NCBI GenBank assembly: GCA_946480695.1
Contig: CAMLKG010000023.1
Coordinates: 4,579-68,578 of the forward strand
DNA length: 64,000 nt
Source: an uncultured Cellvibrio sp.
Lineage (GTDB): Bacteria > Pseudomonadota > Gammaproteobacteria > Pseudomonadales > Cellvibrionaceae
Direction: 5' to 3'
Positions within the stretch are counted from its first letter, which is position 1; each line of letters starts with the position of its first letter. The translations under genes and the position numbers were made by a program. The notes under the pieces are model-generated. The model did no database searches. It had not been told where the DNA came from and saw only the letters and a list, made by a program, of their open reading frames with translations. Shown piece by piece: positions 35,174 to 44,353 of the stretch.

Positions 35174-36499
35174 TTATTTACGGTCGTACAGTGAGGCGAG
35201 GCCAAAGCGGGATTGGCTTAAATAGCTATCGATAGCGCTTTTTTCTTCAAGCAACAATTTTCTTACCCGTTGGCCGGATTCATCACTGAATTTATTTTTT
35301 AAACTGGTAAGTGCCATCGCATCAGGCCCACCCGGGCTGGTGCCCGCAAGCCCATCAATCAGGCGTAATTTCCGCGCATTATTACCAATGACTTTATCAT
35401 TGTTATTTTCAGGGCGTAGGAAACTTACGGAAACCTTGGTGGAACTTAATAATCCATTTATATCACTAGACAGCGTTTGGTAGTAATCAATAGCTTCCTG
35501 GTAACGGCTGGTTGCCGCATCAAATTGTTCCAATTGGCGCAAGGTAAAAGCAGACAATAGATGCGCTTCTGCGACCGAGATATCCTGCTGCGGTTGTACG
35601 CGTAATTTATCGAACGCGTTTAAGGCCCCGATAAAATCCTGTTGATGCAATGCGGCGATGCCAAGGCCCAGAAGCGCGCGTTGGGCGTATTCACTGGAAA
35701 TGGCCACGTTGCGAAAACTCTCGCGTGCATCGCGATAAAAACCAAACTGGATTTGCGAATAACCCAGGATGGTGAATAGCCGATAATCCAGCGCGTCGCG
35801 TTTCCCTTTATTGTTTTCAGCGAGCGCGGCATTTATTGCAGTATGGGCATCTGTCCACCATTCTTGTCGTAAAAATGCGGAGGCTAAATTTAGTTGCGCG
35901 ATACGGAAATTACCTGAACCAGAACCCACTTTCTCATAAATCGGAATTGCTTCGCGATGCTTTTTTTGCTTTTGTAATGCAGTTCCCAGCAATACATAGG
36001 CTTCGGCTGCGTCTTTTTTACTGAGCTGTTCAAACAGCGAATCGTCATTAAGTAACGCGGTTATTTTAGGCCAATGCTGGTTTTCTGCATAAAAGCGCGC
36101 GAGTTCGAATACCAATTTGGCCTCTGCCAGGCGATCCGCTTGTTGTTGCGCCTCTGCAAGTAATTGTTCAACTAACCGATGGCAATAAAGTTTCAATGCC
36201 AAACGAACCACTGGTTGCAGGTCGGACTCACCGAGGCGGGAAGCATCAAGCGCACGGTTGCTGGCGAGAATGTGCAAAGCGCCGGCGTAATCCTGTGCCC
36301 GGTAGGCTTTTTCGGCTGGTGGAAGTATGTTCGCCAAGCCCTGTGTGCCGGGCGCTTTCGCAACGCGAGTATAGGTTGCGGCAACAAGGCGTCCTAATTC
36401 ATTATCAAGGTTTACGGATGTCGGGGAGGTGGCCCCGGCGTTAAGCGCAAACATCAATAAGATTGCACAGAGGCTCCTTACGAAAAAATAACTGGCCAT
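35174..36499 (-). CDS. Periplasmic TPR protein
   Basis: 441 residues. A signal peptide ends near residue 23 (MFALNAGA-TS). Several TPR-like segments follow (AYRAQDYAGALHILASNRAL, LLGTALQKQKKHREAIPIYE, RALLGLGIAALHQQDFIGAL, FTLRQLEQFDAATSRYQEAI). No lipobox, so it is soluble in the periplasm. It is the first gene of a four-gene operon and lies behind a strong terminator that closes the T6SS minus operon, so it should have its own promoter in the 36500-36537 stretch, which is short; read-through from tssH is possible. The family is common next to ExbB/ExbD genes; function unknown. Confidence 0.82.
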   Translation of the reverse strand: MASYFFVRSLCAILLMFALNAGATSPTSVNLDNELGRLVAATYTRVAKAPGTQGLANILPPAEKAYRAQDYAGALHILASNRALDASRLGESDLQPVVRLALKLYCHRLVEQLLAEAQQQADRLAEAKLVFELARFYAENQHWPKITALLNDDSLFEQLSKKDAAEAYVLLGTALQKQKKHREAIPIYEKVGSGSGNFRIAQLNLASAFLRQEWWTDAHTAINAALAENNKGKRDALDYRLFTILGYSQIQFGFYRDARESFRNVAISSEYAQRALLGLGIAALHQQDFIGALNAFDKLRVQPQQDISVAEAHLLSAFTLRQLEQFDAATSRYQEAIDYYQTLSSDINGLLSSTKVSVSFLRPENNNDKVIGNNARKLRLIDGLAGTSPGGPDAMALTSLKNKFSDESGQRVRKLLLEEKSAIDSYLSQSRFGLASLYDRK

Positions 36500-36532
36500 G
36501 TTTAGCGTCGATTATTCAGGTTTAGAAAATTA

Positions 36533-36560
36533 ATAATCCCTGGCCGTTTGGCCAGGGAGC
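36533..36560 (-). terminator. Intrinsic terminator after tssH
   Basis: Perfect 8-bp arms CCCTGGCC (36538-36545) and GGCCAGGG (36550-36557) with a 4-base loop, 9 bases past the tssH stop on the minus strand and followed by ATTATTAATTTTC. It ends the tssA-H operon and separates it from the TPR operon. Confidence 0.8.
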
Positions 36561-36565
36561 ATCCA

Positions 36566-39229
36566 CTAGGCAATTTGATAGGTAAAGTGCCCGTCCTCCG
36601 TTGCACCTACGTGAATTTTTTCAATGTTTACCCCATTGGCCATTTTTGCCAGGCACTCTGCCGCCAGTGTGGGCAATAGCGTGCGGGTCAAAATATTTTC
36701 AATATTGCGTGCACCTGTATCCACTTCCTGGCTGCGCGCGAGGATATGCAACATTACATCATCATCGTAAGTAAACGCGGCGTTGTAGTGTTCTTTCACA
36801 CGCTTTTTAATACGATTCATATTAATCACGCAAATTTTCATCAGATCTTCATCACCCAACGGGTAATAGGGAATGACAGTCGTGCGGCCGATAAATGCCG
36901 GCTTGAAATAGCGCAGCAGTTGCGGGCGGAAATTATCGAGCAGCACTTCCGGATCAGGGCGGGTCTCCTGCGCTGCACACATTGCGCGGATATGTTCCTC
37001 CGCCGCGTTAGAAGTCATGATGATAACCGTGTTACGGAAATCGATATCGCGCCCTTCACCGTCTTTGATGGTGCCCTTGTCAAACAAATTATAGAAAACG
37101 TCTTGTACGCCGGGATGGGCTTTTTCCATTTCATCAAGCAATATCACGCTGTAGGGTTTCCTGCGCACGGCTTCAGTCAGTACACCACCTTCACCGTAAC
37201 CGACATAACCTGGAGGTGAACCCAACAGCATGGAAACTTTGTGTTCCTCTTTGAATTCGGACATGTTGATAACGGTAATATTTTGTTCGCCACCATACAA
37301 AATATCGGCGAGTGCAAGCGCGGTTTCCGTTTTACCTACACCGCTTGAGCCCACCATAAAAAATACGCCGATAGGTTTGCGCGGATCAGTTAAACCGGCG
37401 CGTGAGGTGCGAATACTTTGCGCAATGGCTTCAAGCGCATGTGGTTGGCCGATAACGCGTTGTCCCAATGCGTCCTGCAATTCCAAAATCGCTTTAATTT
37501 CATTGGACACCATTTTGCCGACCGGGATGCCGGTCCAATTGGCGACGACCTCGGCAATCGCCTGGCCATCCACGTCTACTTTTATTAACGGATTTTCGCC
37601 TTGCAGTTGGGCAAGTTCATCGCGCAGTTTGCTTAATTGAGTGCGCAGGTCGTTAAGTTCCTGCTGCAATTCAGGCGTTGCTTCCGGTGATTGTTGCTGG
37701 TGGAAAATGCTTTCAATTTTTTGTTGCAATTCCTGGATGGCGGCAACGTGCTTGTTCTCGGCTTCCCATTGCGCTTCCTGGATTGCAAGCAAGGATTGCA
37801 ATTCAGCTTTTTGCTGTTCCAGCAATTCAATGTTATGCGCGTAATTACCGTGGCTTGCGTTTTCACGCGCGAGTGATTCGATTGTGGAGTTGCATTGCGT
37901 GATCTGGCGACGCGTATCCTCAATTGCGGAAGGCGTTGAACTTTGGCTTAAGGCAACGCGCGCGCAGGCCGTATCCAGCAAGCTGACAGATTTATCGGGC
38001 AATTGGCGCGCAGTGATATAACGACTGGATAATTTGACGGATTCAATAATCGCTTCATCCAGGATGCGGACCTTGTGGTGCTTTTCCAACATGCCCGATA
38101 CGGCACGCATCATATTGATCGCCTTTTCTTCATCGGGCTCTTCAATCTTTACCACCTGGAAGCGGCGGGTTAATGCGGGGTCGCGTTCAAAATATTTTTT
38201 ATATTCCGCCCAGGTCGTAGCGGCTATGGTGCGCAATTCGCCACGCGCCAGGGCCGGTTTTAATAAATTAGCGGCATCTCCCTGGCCTTCCTTGCCCCCT
38301 GCACCGATCAGGGTGTGGGCTTCGTCAATAAACATAATGATGGGTTCAGGCGAGGCTTTTACTTCGGCAATAACCGATTTCAAACGGTTTTCAAATTCAC
38401 CTTTAACGCTGGCACCCGCCTGCAATAAGCCCAGGTCCAAACTGCGAATGGTGACATTTTTTAACTGGTCCGGAACATCTCCCGATGCAATCCTTAACGC
38501 GAACCCCTCAACGACCGCTGTTTTTCCCACCCCGGCTTCACCCGTTAATATGGGATTATTTTGCCGGCGCCGAATCAGGATATCGACGATCTGGCGAACT
38601 TCCTCATCGCGGCCCAGCACCGCATCAATTTTTCCTTTTTTTGCGGCCTCGGTGAGGTTTACCGTAAATTTATCCAACGCAGGTGTTGAGCTGGGTACGG
38701 CGCTTACTTCACCCGTATTGATGCCATTATCCTGTACGCTTGTTGATTTGGATTCGGAGGTTGTACCGACAATCGCACGGGTTAGTTCGCGTAAAGATTC
38801 GGGGGCAATTTTTCTCAGCTCGCCATTCGTAACTTCAGTTGCGCGACGAAGTCCATCGTCGAGCATTAATGCCGCGAGGATGTGTGCGGAAGTGATCTTG
38901 GGATACCCATATTCAACACTCGCCAGGATCCAGGCATTCTTGGTGAGGTCAACAATGGCGGGTGACAGTGCCGGCGCACGGGTATTGCCGCCTTTGATCG
39001 CATCCAGCTCACGGTTCAGGTGGCGCACCAGGTTACCAATATTAATTTCATATTTCGCCAGCAATGCCTGGATATCGCTGTCGGGAATTTCCAATAATTT
39101 TAATAGCCAATGTTCAATCTCCACGTTGTAGTGCGTGCGCGATAAACATAAACCGGCGGCACCTTCCAATGCGTTACGACAAGGCTCATTTAATTTTACG
39201 ACAAGCGATTTGAGATCGATGCTGATCAT
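36566..39229 (-). CDS. tssH: T6SS sheath-recycling ATPase ClpV (TssH)
   Basis: Hexameric AAA+ unfoldase that disassembles the contracted TssB/TssC sheath so subunits can be reused. 887 residues, the normal length. The N-terminal ClpV domain (about 1-150) opens with the VVKLNEPCRNALEGAAGLCLSRTHYNVEIEHWL pattern, in which the HYNVEIEHWL block marks ClpV rather than ClpB. The first ATPase has Walker A GEAGVGKTA (230-238) and Walker B IMFIDEAH. A coiled-coil middle domain lies around 400-530. The second ATPase has GSSGVGKTETA near residue 625 and a VILLDEMEKAHP Walker B. It is the last gene of the tssA-B-C-C2-E-F-G-H operon, 49 bp after tssG, and is followed by an intrinsic terminator. Confidence 0.97.
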   Translation of the reverse strand: MISIDLKSLVVKLNEPCRNALEGAAGLCLSRTHYNVEIEHWLLKLLEIPDSDIQALLAKYEINIGNLVRHLNRELDAIKGGNTRAPALSPAIVDLTKNAWILASVEYGYPKITSAHILAALMLDDGLRRATEVTNGELRKIAPESLRELTRAIVGTTSESKSTSVQDNGINTGEVSAVPSSTPALDKFTVNLTEAAKKGKIDAVLGRDEEVRQIVDILIRRRQNNPILTGEAGVGKTAVVEGFALRIASGDVPDQLKNVTIRSLDLGLLQAGASVKGEFENRLKSVIAEVKASPEPIIMFIDEAHTLIGAGGKEGQGDAANLLKPALARGELRTIAATTWAEYKKYFERDPALTRRFQVVKIEEPDEEKAINMMRAVSGMLEKHHKVRILDEAIIESVKLSSRYITARQLPDKSVSLLDTACARVALSQSSTPSAIEDTRRQITQCNSTIESLARENASHGNYAHNIELLEQQKAELQSLLAIQEAQWEAENKHVAAIQELQQKIESIFHQQQSPEATPELQQELNDLRTQLSKLRDELAQLQGENPLIKVDVDGQAIAEVVANWTGIPVGKMVSNEIKAILELQDALGQRVIGQPHALEAIAQSIRTSRAGLTDPRKPIGVFFMVGSSGVGKTETALALADILYGGEQNITVINMSEFKEEHKVSMLLGSPPGYVGYGEGGVLTEAVRRKPYSVILLDEMEKAHPGVQDVFYNLFDKGTIKDGEGRDIDFRNTVIIMTSNAAEEHIRAMCAAQETRPDPEVLLDNFRPQLLRYFKPAFIGRTTVIPYYPLGDEDLMKICVINMNRIKKRVKEHYNAAFTYDDDVMLHILARSQEVDTGARNIENILTRTLLPTLAAECLAKMANGVNIEKIHVGATEDGHFTYQIA

Positions 39230-39278
39230 TCTTCAATCCTTACGAGAGGGTGAACAAGTGGTAGGGCGCCAGGGCACA

Positions 39279-40388
39279 TCATTTGGCGGATACCGTTATT
39301 TTAAAAGTTTTTTGTGTACTGCCAATGGTTGGTTTTTCGCTGGACGACAACCAGGTATTCCAACCCAAAATCGGTGACGCGGCATTGCGCAACTGGATCT
39401 TGTTGGGCAGATCTGCGCGATTGACCTCAATGACGAATTCATAATCGTGTTCGAGACCCATGTAAAAACGCACCATATCGTTCATCGCTGCCAGCGCCTT
39501 GGTGCCTGGTGCAAATTGATAAAACTGCGCTTTGGTCAGTGGCCCCAACACTATGCGAATTTTCCCCTGCGCGATCCAGCCGCGCGAACCCAGCATCGCG
39601 GATTGGGCCAGGCGCGCGTTTTGGCCCAGGGGTTCGGCTCTGGATGCCAGGCGGGTGCAAAAATCCGGTAACAAATCCTGCCATTGGCCAACAAATTCCT
39701 GGATCTTGACTGGCAACTGGAAGTAATCCGCAAGCATTTGTTTCAGCCCTTGCGATGAGCGAACCTTGTGGGTCAGGAGCCCGCTGTAAAACAACAGGGT
39801 CTCATCATTGAATGGCAAGCGATTGGCAAGGCCGCGCGTACCCATGCCGATCATGGCCAATATAATCTGGCTGGGTGTGGTAGTCAGGGTGCTGCGTTGG
39901 TTTTTTAATTGTTTACGCTCGGATTCCAGCGCGAGCTTGTATTTGGTATTCGCCTGGAAAAACAATGAAATTAAGCGGTGGTTAAATAAATCCAGAAATT
40001 GCGCCAACGCCGTATCTTTTAATTTAAGGCGCTGCAAAATAAATTCGGTGTAATGATAAGGCAACACACCGCTACTTCCGGCCAAGCTGAGGAAATTGGT
40101 TTGAATACGGCAAAATCGCACGCTCGGGTCGGTCAGGTTTCCATCAATCTGAACAACATCGGATTCTGGAAAGCTTAAGGATGGTTTAGTGCGGAATTGC
40201 AAGATTTCACTGGCCGGCGGTGCAAATCCGCCAATGGTTTGAACGCGGGCTTGTAACTCGCGCGTGGAGTAATTTACCAATAAAGCGCGTTCGAGCAACC
40301 GCACAGCCTGAAAAAAACTGTACTCGTGAGGCTCAGCCAGCAAGCGCTCAATTACAGAAGTGTTTTTTCGCCAGCGCGGGGAGAACAT
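39279..40388 (-). CDS. tssG: T6SS baseplate protein TssG
   Basis: Wedge component of the baseplate that pairs with TssF and TssK. 369 residues. The N-terminal ERLLAEPHEYSFFQAVRLLE is the family signature. Further marks are the phage P2 gpI-like fold region and a C-terminal segment LTKAQFYQFAPGTKALAAM followed by FYMGLEHDYEFVIEV. No signal peptide. Its ATG at 40388 lies 37 bp inside tssF, so the two are coupled; no better start exists before the signature motif. The usual TssF-TssG order is kept. Confidence 0.95.
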   Translation of the reverse strand: MFSPRWRKNTSVIERLLAEPHEYSFFQAVRLLERALLVNYSTRELQARVQTIGGFAPPASEILQFRTKPSLSFPESDVVQIDGNLTDPSVRFCRIQTNFLSLAGSSGVLPYHYTEFILQRLKLKDTALAQFLDLFNHRLISLFFQANTKYKLALESERKQLKNQRSTLTTTPSQIILAMIGMGTRGLANRLPFNDETLLFYSGLLTHKVRSSQGLKQMLADYFQLPVKIQEFVGQWQDLLPDFCTRLASRAEPLGQNARLAQSAMLGSRGWIAQGKIRIVLGPLTKAQFYQFAPGTKALAAMNDMVRFYMGLEHDYEFVIEVNRADLPNKIQLRNAASPILGWNTWLSSSEKPTIGSTQKTFKITVSAK

Positions 40389-42187
40389 TTTTTTAGGAAA
40401 CCTTCTTTATTTTTCCGTTTCACCAGAAGACGGGTAAACGAGTTAATGGAACAGTACAAACCAAAAAAGTGTTCGAGTATTGACGCGAACAGGAAACTGC
40501 TGCTGCCGGTGAAATGTAAATCGTCAATCAATAGTTCCAATTCAAGCCCGCGACATAAGGTGGTGCGTCCATCTATATTCAGTGGAGCATTCACCGGGCG
40601 TGCCGAGAGTGCCACTATGGAATCAATTAATGCGCGTGAGGCGGAAGAGTCTTTGAAATCATACAAGCGCAAAATCTCTTTTAACGCGTTGGTTGCGTCT
40701 TTAGCACCCGTAATCGACAGATGATTCAAATTCAAATGGGAAAGCAATCGCCAGCGCGCGCCGTCGCGCATGGGCGGGCGAATACATGCCGAAGGCTGGA
40801 TTAGCAGGCGGACTTTTTCACAGGGCGGTGCGGCGTTGATACACTGCAATTTCGGTTGTTCAAGCGAATAAGGTAATTTGGCCGGCAAGTTGCGATTACT
40901 GCACAGGGTTTCGACCAATAAGGTTTTGTCGTCGGGGATATTGGGGTTAAAAGCCAAGTCCACCAGTGTTAAAAAAATGTCAGTCGCATCATCACGTAGT
41001 TGAGCGTTCAGTTTTGCGGAACGCCGCGCGGCAAACCAAAACGATTGCTGGTTGAAATCCAGGTGCTCGTGCTTCAACCCATACAAGGGGATAAACGGCG
41101 TTTGTGATCCGTCAGAGCCGGCGGCAATCACCTGGTTAATAGAATAAACCTCAAAGCCTTGCGGGCGGCGTATATCGGGAACAACTTGATATTCGTCGCG
41201 GGTGTGGTCCACTTTAATCGGGTCAGCTTTGTGTTCGAATAAATTAATAACCGGCGTGCAGCCCAAAACAAAGGTTTGGGCATTGATATTATGTTCCAGC
41301 TCGATATTGGACTGGTTCAAATAAATATAGATATTCAGTTCGGATGTGGTGTGCGCGGGGATATATTTATCCAGGCCATCTATATCAATGAAAAGAAATT
41401 TTTCCGGGAAGACAAAAAATTCGGTTAATAACCGGTAGCCCAGCATTGACGTGGCGGGGTAGGGCAGCAGCCCTTCGTGTTCGGCAAAGCCAACGGGTTT
41501 TAATAATTGTTTGCCCGCATATACAGGCGTTACGTCCGTTTCCGTTGTGGTGATGACCAATTGCTGGCACTCATTCATTAGCATTTCATACAACGGATAA
41601 ATGTGCTGGGCCTGGCCTTTCAGGTAAAAGCGCAAGCGCTTCGGACGCAACTCGCCAATATTTATTGCATCGTTGAAGCTGCGCAATTGCAAGCGCAAAA
41701 CCCCGCCTGCACCGCGAATGTTATTGGCGCCGGGTGTGGCAAAGGGCCGTCCCAGCAAACGCGCTTCTTCAACAACCAGCGGCAATAATTCCGTGTCGTA
41801 AACGGTAGAGAATTTGCAAGTCTCGCCCTGGAATTGTTCGGTTTCCAATAGTGTTTTTGCCGGTAATTCGTAGTTGCCTTCCAGTTGATCCCGGTCGGGA
41901 ACAAACTGTGCTATCGACATTGAGGGAACAGGGCACTGGTAATGCGGGAATAATACCGACAAAAGCGCATCGCTTAATTCGGGAAAGTCATCGTGTAACT
42001 TGTGGTGGATTCGCGCGTTTAAATAGGCAAAACTTTCGATAAGGCGTGATACATGCGGGTCTTCAATCGTGTCCGTACTTATACCCAGGCGACCGGCAAT
42101 TTTGGGATGTTCCTTGGCAAAGCGTGCGCCCAATTGGCGAATATAGGCCAGCTCTTTTTCGTAATAGGGGAGTAACTCATCAGCCAT
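40352..42187 (-). CDS. tssF: T6SS baseplate protein TssF
   Basis: Largest wedge protein of the baseplate, working as a TssF2-TssG complex with TssK. 611 residues, the usual length. It starts with the strongly conserved MADELLPYYEKELAYIRQLG and then FAKEHPKIAGRLG, VSRLIESFAYLNARIHHKL and FPELSDALLSVLFPHY. It overlaps tssE by 8 bases at the start and tssG by 37 bases at the end, a compact coupled arrangement. The last 30 residues, KRKNKEGFLKKCSPRAGEKT, are basic and correspond to the overlap with tssG. Nothing appears missing. Confidence 0.96.
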   Translation of the reverse strand: MADELLPYYEKELAYIRQLGARFAKEHPKIAGRLGISTDTIEDPHVSRLIESFAYLNARIHHKLHDDFPELSDALLSVLFPHYQCPVPSMSIAQFVPDRDQLEGNYELPAKTLLETEQFQGETCKFSTVYDTELLPLVVEEARLLGRPFATPGANNIRGAGGVLRLQLRSFNDAINIGELRPKRLRFYLKGQAQHIYPLYEMLMNECQQLVITTTETDVTPVYAGKQLLKPVGFAEHEGLLPYPATSMLGYRLLTEFFVFPEKFLFIDIDGLDKYIPAHTTSELNIYIYLNQSNIELEHNINAQTFVLGCTPVINLFEHKADPIKVDHTRDEYQVVPDIRRPQGFEVYSINQVIAAGSDGSQTPFIPLYGLKHEHLDFNQQSFWFAARRSAKLNAQLRDDATDIFLTLVDLAFNPNIPDDKTLLVETLCSNRNLPAKLPYSLEQPKLQCINAAPPCEKVRLLIQPSACIRPPMRDGARWRLLSHLNLNHLSITGAKDATNALKEILRLYDFKDSSASRALIDSIVALSARPVNAPLNIDGRTTLCRGLELELLIDDLHFTGSSSFLFASILEHFFGLYCSINSFTRLLVKRKNKEGFLKKCSPRAGEKTLL

Positions 42188-42674
42188 GTTGTGATTCTTC
42201 TACTTTAACGGTACGGAAAACAGGATCGAGTACTGAATCGAAAATAATAACTTCCGGTGCCGGGTCTGCATAAAGGGTGGCATCTATCCGAAAGCGCAAA
42301 GTCCTATCGCTCATTTCTTTATTGTCAATATGGATTACCTTGATGGTTTTAAAACGTGGCTCATAGGTGGCCAAGGTATTTTCAAGGCTCTTTATAAATT
42401 GCCGTTTTTTTTCTATGTCGGCGATATTAACAGTTGCCAGGTCCGGCAGGCCGTAATTCAACAAGGATTTTTCCAGTTGCGTTAGTTGCTCCGGTGGGGT
42501 CTGCATACGGAAACGCGTATTCATTAAGTTTTCCAGGTCGCGTTTTACGCTGTTGCGCAAATCACGCAAATATTGCACACGGCTTTTATCCTGGTCCAGC
42601 GAACTTGTCGGTTCGTCATCCATTAACCGATCGAGTATTGACGGGCGAATTTCCAGTTTTTTATCGATTTTCAC
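42180..42674 (-). CDS. tssE: T6SS baseplate protein TssE (gp25-like)
   Basis: TssE is the small gp25/lysozyme-like baseplate protein that seeds sheath polymerisation. 164 residues. The family pattern is clear: PSILDRLMDDEP near the start, YLRDLRNSVKRDLENLMNTR, then LEKSLLNYGLPDLATVN, and a C-terminal RFRIDATLYADPAPEVIIFDS. It follows tssC2 by 20 bp and overlaps tssF by 8 bases. No glycosidase activity is expected from this family despite the old lysozyme label. Confidence 0.95.
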   Translation of the reverse strand: MKIDKKLEIRPSILDRLMDDEPTSSLDQDKSRVQYLRDLRNSVKRDLENLMNTRFRMQTPPEQLTQLEKSLLNYGLPDLATVNIADIEKKRQFIKSLENTLATYEPRFKTIKVIHIDNKEMSDRTLRFRIDATLYADPAPEVIIFDSVLDPVFRTVKVEESQHG

Positions 42675-42694
42675 AACATCCCATCCCTATATTA

Positions 42695-44260
42695 TCAGGC
42701 GGTTTGCAATAGTTCGGTGACCAATTCCAGTTCCGAAACCATTTGGTCGAGTTGGTAATGGGGAACCAAGTGGATCACGCAAAAATATTGGCCGGGTTTA
42801 TCGGGGCGCTCGGTGACTTTTACATTTGCTTGCCGCAAGGGATAGCGCGCTTGTTCTTCCCAATCAAGGTCGTCGCGACCGGTGGTGTAGCGAAATAACC
42901 ATTCCATCAGGAAACGCTCACAATCTTCGGCGGTAATAAAGGAACCGATTTTGTCCCGGATCATGACCTTCAGATAATGTGCAATGCGCGATGCGCAAAG
43001 CACATGCTGTAACATCGCTGACAGTTTTGCATTAACATCTTCGGCTTTGGAATTACGATGTTTGGGATGTTGTACCGATTGATTGCTGTAAAAAGCGGTG
43101 AAGGGGGTATCGTAACAATGGCACAGGGGAATTAATCCCAGGTCACTTAATTCACGCTCCATTGAATCGGTGATGATTACATCAACCGAGGGTTTGATAA
43201 CAAGCATGTCCTTATCGGTACCAAAGCCGACACTGGGAAGATTGGTAATTAGCCCCCCGCCGATTTGGTCGCGCGGTACTCCGCGGATATGTCCAAACCA
43301 ACCTACATTGGCAAATTCGCGAATCAGTACTCCGCCAAAGGCATAACAGGCATTTCCCCACAGGTAAGTAGAACGGCCATCCTTTCCCGGTTTTTCGTAA
43401 AAGTAAATTCCTTTGTGGCTGCCCGGTTCGGTTCGGTAGGGCTTGCGCATCAGGATCTTGGGAAGCGTCAAGCCGAGGAAACGGCTATCTTGCTTTTCGC
43501 GCAGGGAGCGCCAGCGAATATATTCATTTTGCGCAAAAATACTGTGCAGATTGATGGGCATCCCCAAGGTGGAAAAATCGTCGAGGCCAAAAAATTCACT
43601 CGATACGGAACAAATAAACGGCGCGAAAGAAGCGGCAGCAATCTGGCTTAATCCCGACAGGGTGGAAATGTCATCGTGAGGGTGCCGGGCGGAACGTTTA
43701 TGGCTGATTTCGTAATCGCCAATGATCACCCCGAAGGGCTCACCGCCCGGTGTTCCGTATTCCTCGCTGTATATTTTTTGGAAGAGCTGGCTTTGATCGA
43801 CATCCAGCGCGCGTTCAATATCCTTGCTTACTTCCCCCCAGGAAATATCAAGCATCCGGATTTTTATGGTGCGGCTGGCTTCTGCCTGAGTGACCAGATA
43901 CCAAAGTCCACGCCAGCTTGCTTCCAATTGCTGGAACTCTTTGTGATGGATAATCGCATTGACCTGGTCGTTGATCATCTGATCCAGCAGCGCCATGGAT
44001 TTGTGCAAGGCTAATTCAACATCGCGCGCGTTATTCAAACGCGAACAGTCCTCATAATTTTTTAGCCAAAAGGTTATTGCCTTATTTGCATCCGGTTCTG
44101 CGAGGAAATCGGCATGGCTGACCAACACAGGCTGTTGTTGACAGGCAATGTCTAACAGGCTGGGTGGTGGGATAACTGAGCTCTGCTGTGCTACGTCGTC
44201 ATGATGGGAGGTTGTCACAAAAGAGTCCATTACTAAGTGAAAAGGAGGCGATTGCAACAT
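42695..44260 (-). CDS. Second TssC-like sheath protein (TssC2)
   Basis: 521 residues and clearly homologous to the tssC product just upstream: it keeps SWRGLWYLVTQAEASRTIKIRM, the VDQSQLFQKIYSEEYGTPGG block, GVIIGDYE, and the C-terminal YPLRQANVKVTERPDKPGQYF region. The N-terminal 60 residues are different and lack the helix that in TssC intertwines with TssB. Paired tssC genes are known in some T6SS loci (for example Agrobacterium). It may be a sheath subunit used at the baseplate or cap, or an alternative sheath. The ATG at 44260 has AAGGGGG unusually close in front. A 93-bp gap with a perfect 9-bp stem-loop separates it from tssC. Confidence 0.9.
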   Translation of the reverse strand: MLQSPPFHLVMDSFVTTSHHDDVAQQSSVIPPPSLLDIACQQQPVLVSHADFLAEPDANKAITFWLKNYEDCSRLNNARDVELALHKSMALLDQMINDQVNAIIHHKEFQQLEASWRGLWYLVTQAEASRTIKIRMLDISWGEVSKDIERALDVDQSQLFQKIYSEEYGTPGGEPFGVIIGDYEISHKRSARHPHDDISTLSGLSQIAAASFAPFICSVSSEFFGLDDFSTLGMPINLHSIFAQNEYIRWRSLREKQDSRFLGLTLPKILMRKPYRTEPGSHKGIYFYEKPGKDGRSTYLWGNACYAFGGVLIREFANVGWFGHIRGVPRDQIGGGLITNLPSVGFGTDKDMLVIKPSVDVIITDSMERELSDLGLIPLCHCYDTPFTAFYSNQSVQHPKHRNSKAEDVNAKLSAMLQHVLCASRIAHYLKVMIRDKIGSFITAEDCERFLMEWLFRYTTGRDDLDWEEQARYPLRQANVKVTERPDKPGQYFCVIHLVPHYQLDQMVSELELVTELLQTA

Positions 44261-44319
44261 CGCCCCCTTATTGGATTAATCAGTCAATACAACGATTGGA
44301 ATTATGAACGTGAGCAAAT

Positions 44320-44346
44320 GCGCGTTGACGATTTCATTCAACGCGC
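44320..44346 (-). other. Stem-loop between tssC and tssC2
   Basis: Arms GCGCGTTGA (44320-44328) and TCAACGCGC (44338-44346), perfect 9 bp, 9-base loop, starting 7 bases after the tssC stop on the minus strand. There is no U-tract, so RNA processing or partial attenuation is more likely than termination; it could raise TssB/TssC levels over the downstream baseplate genes. Confidence 0.6.
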
Positions 44347-44353
44347 AAGGCTG

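Noticed and set aside
38034..39131. 365-codon plus-strand frame opposite tssH
   Set aside because: Antisense shadow of a fully intact clpV gene; no recognisable protein features.
42695..44260. tssC2 as a decaying pseudogene
   Set aside because: The frame is intact, of normal length, and retains conserved TssC motifs from start to end.
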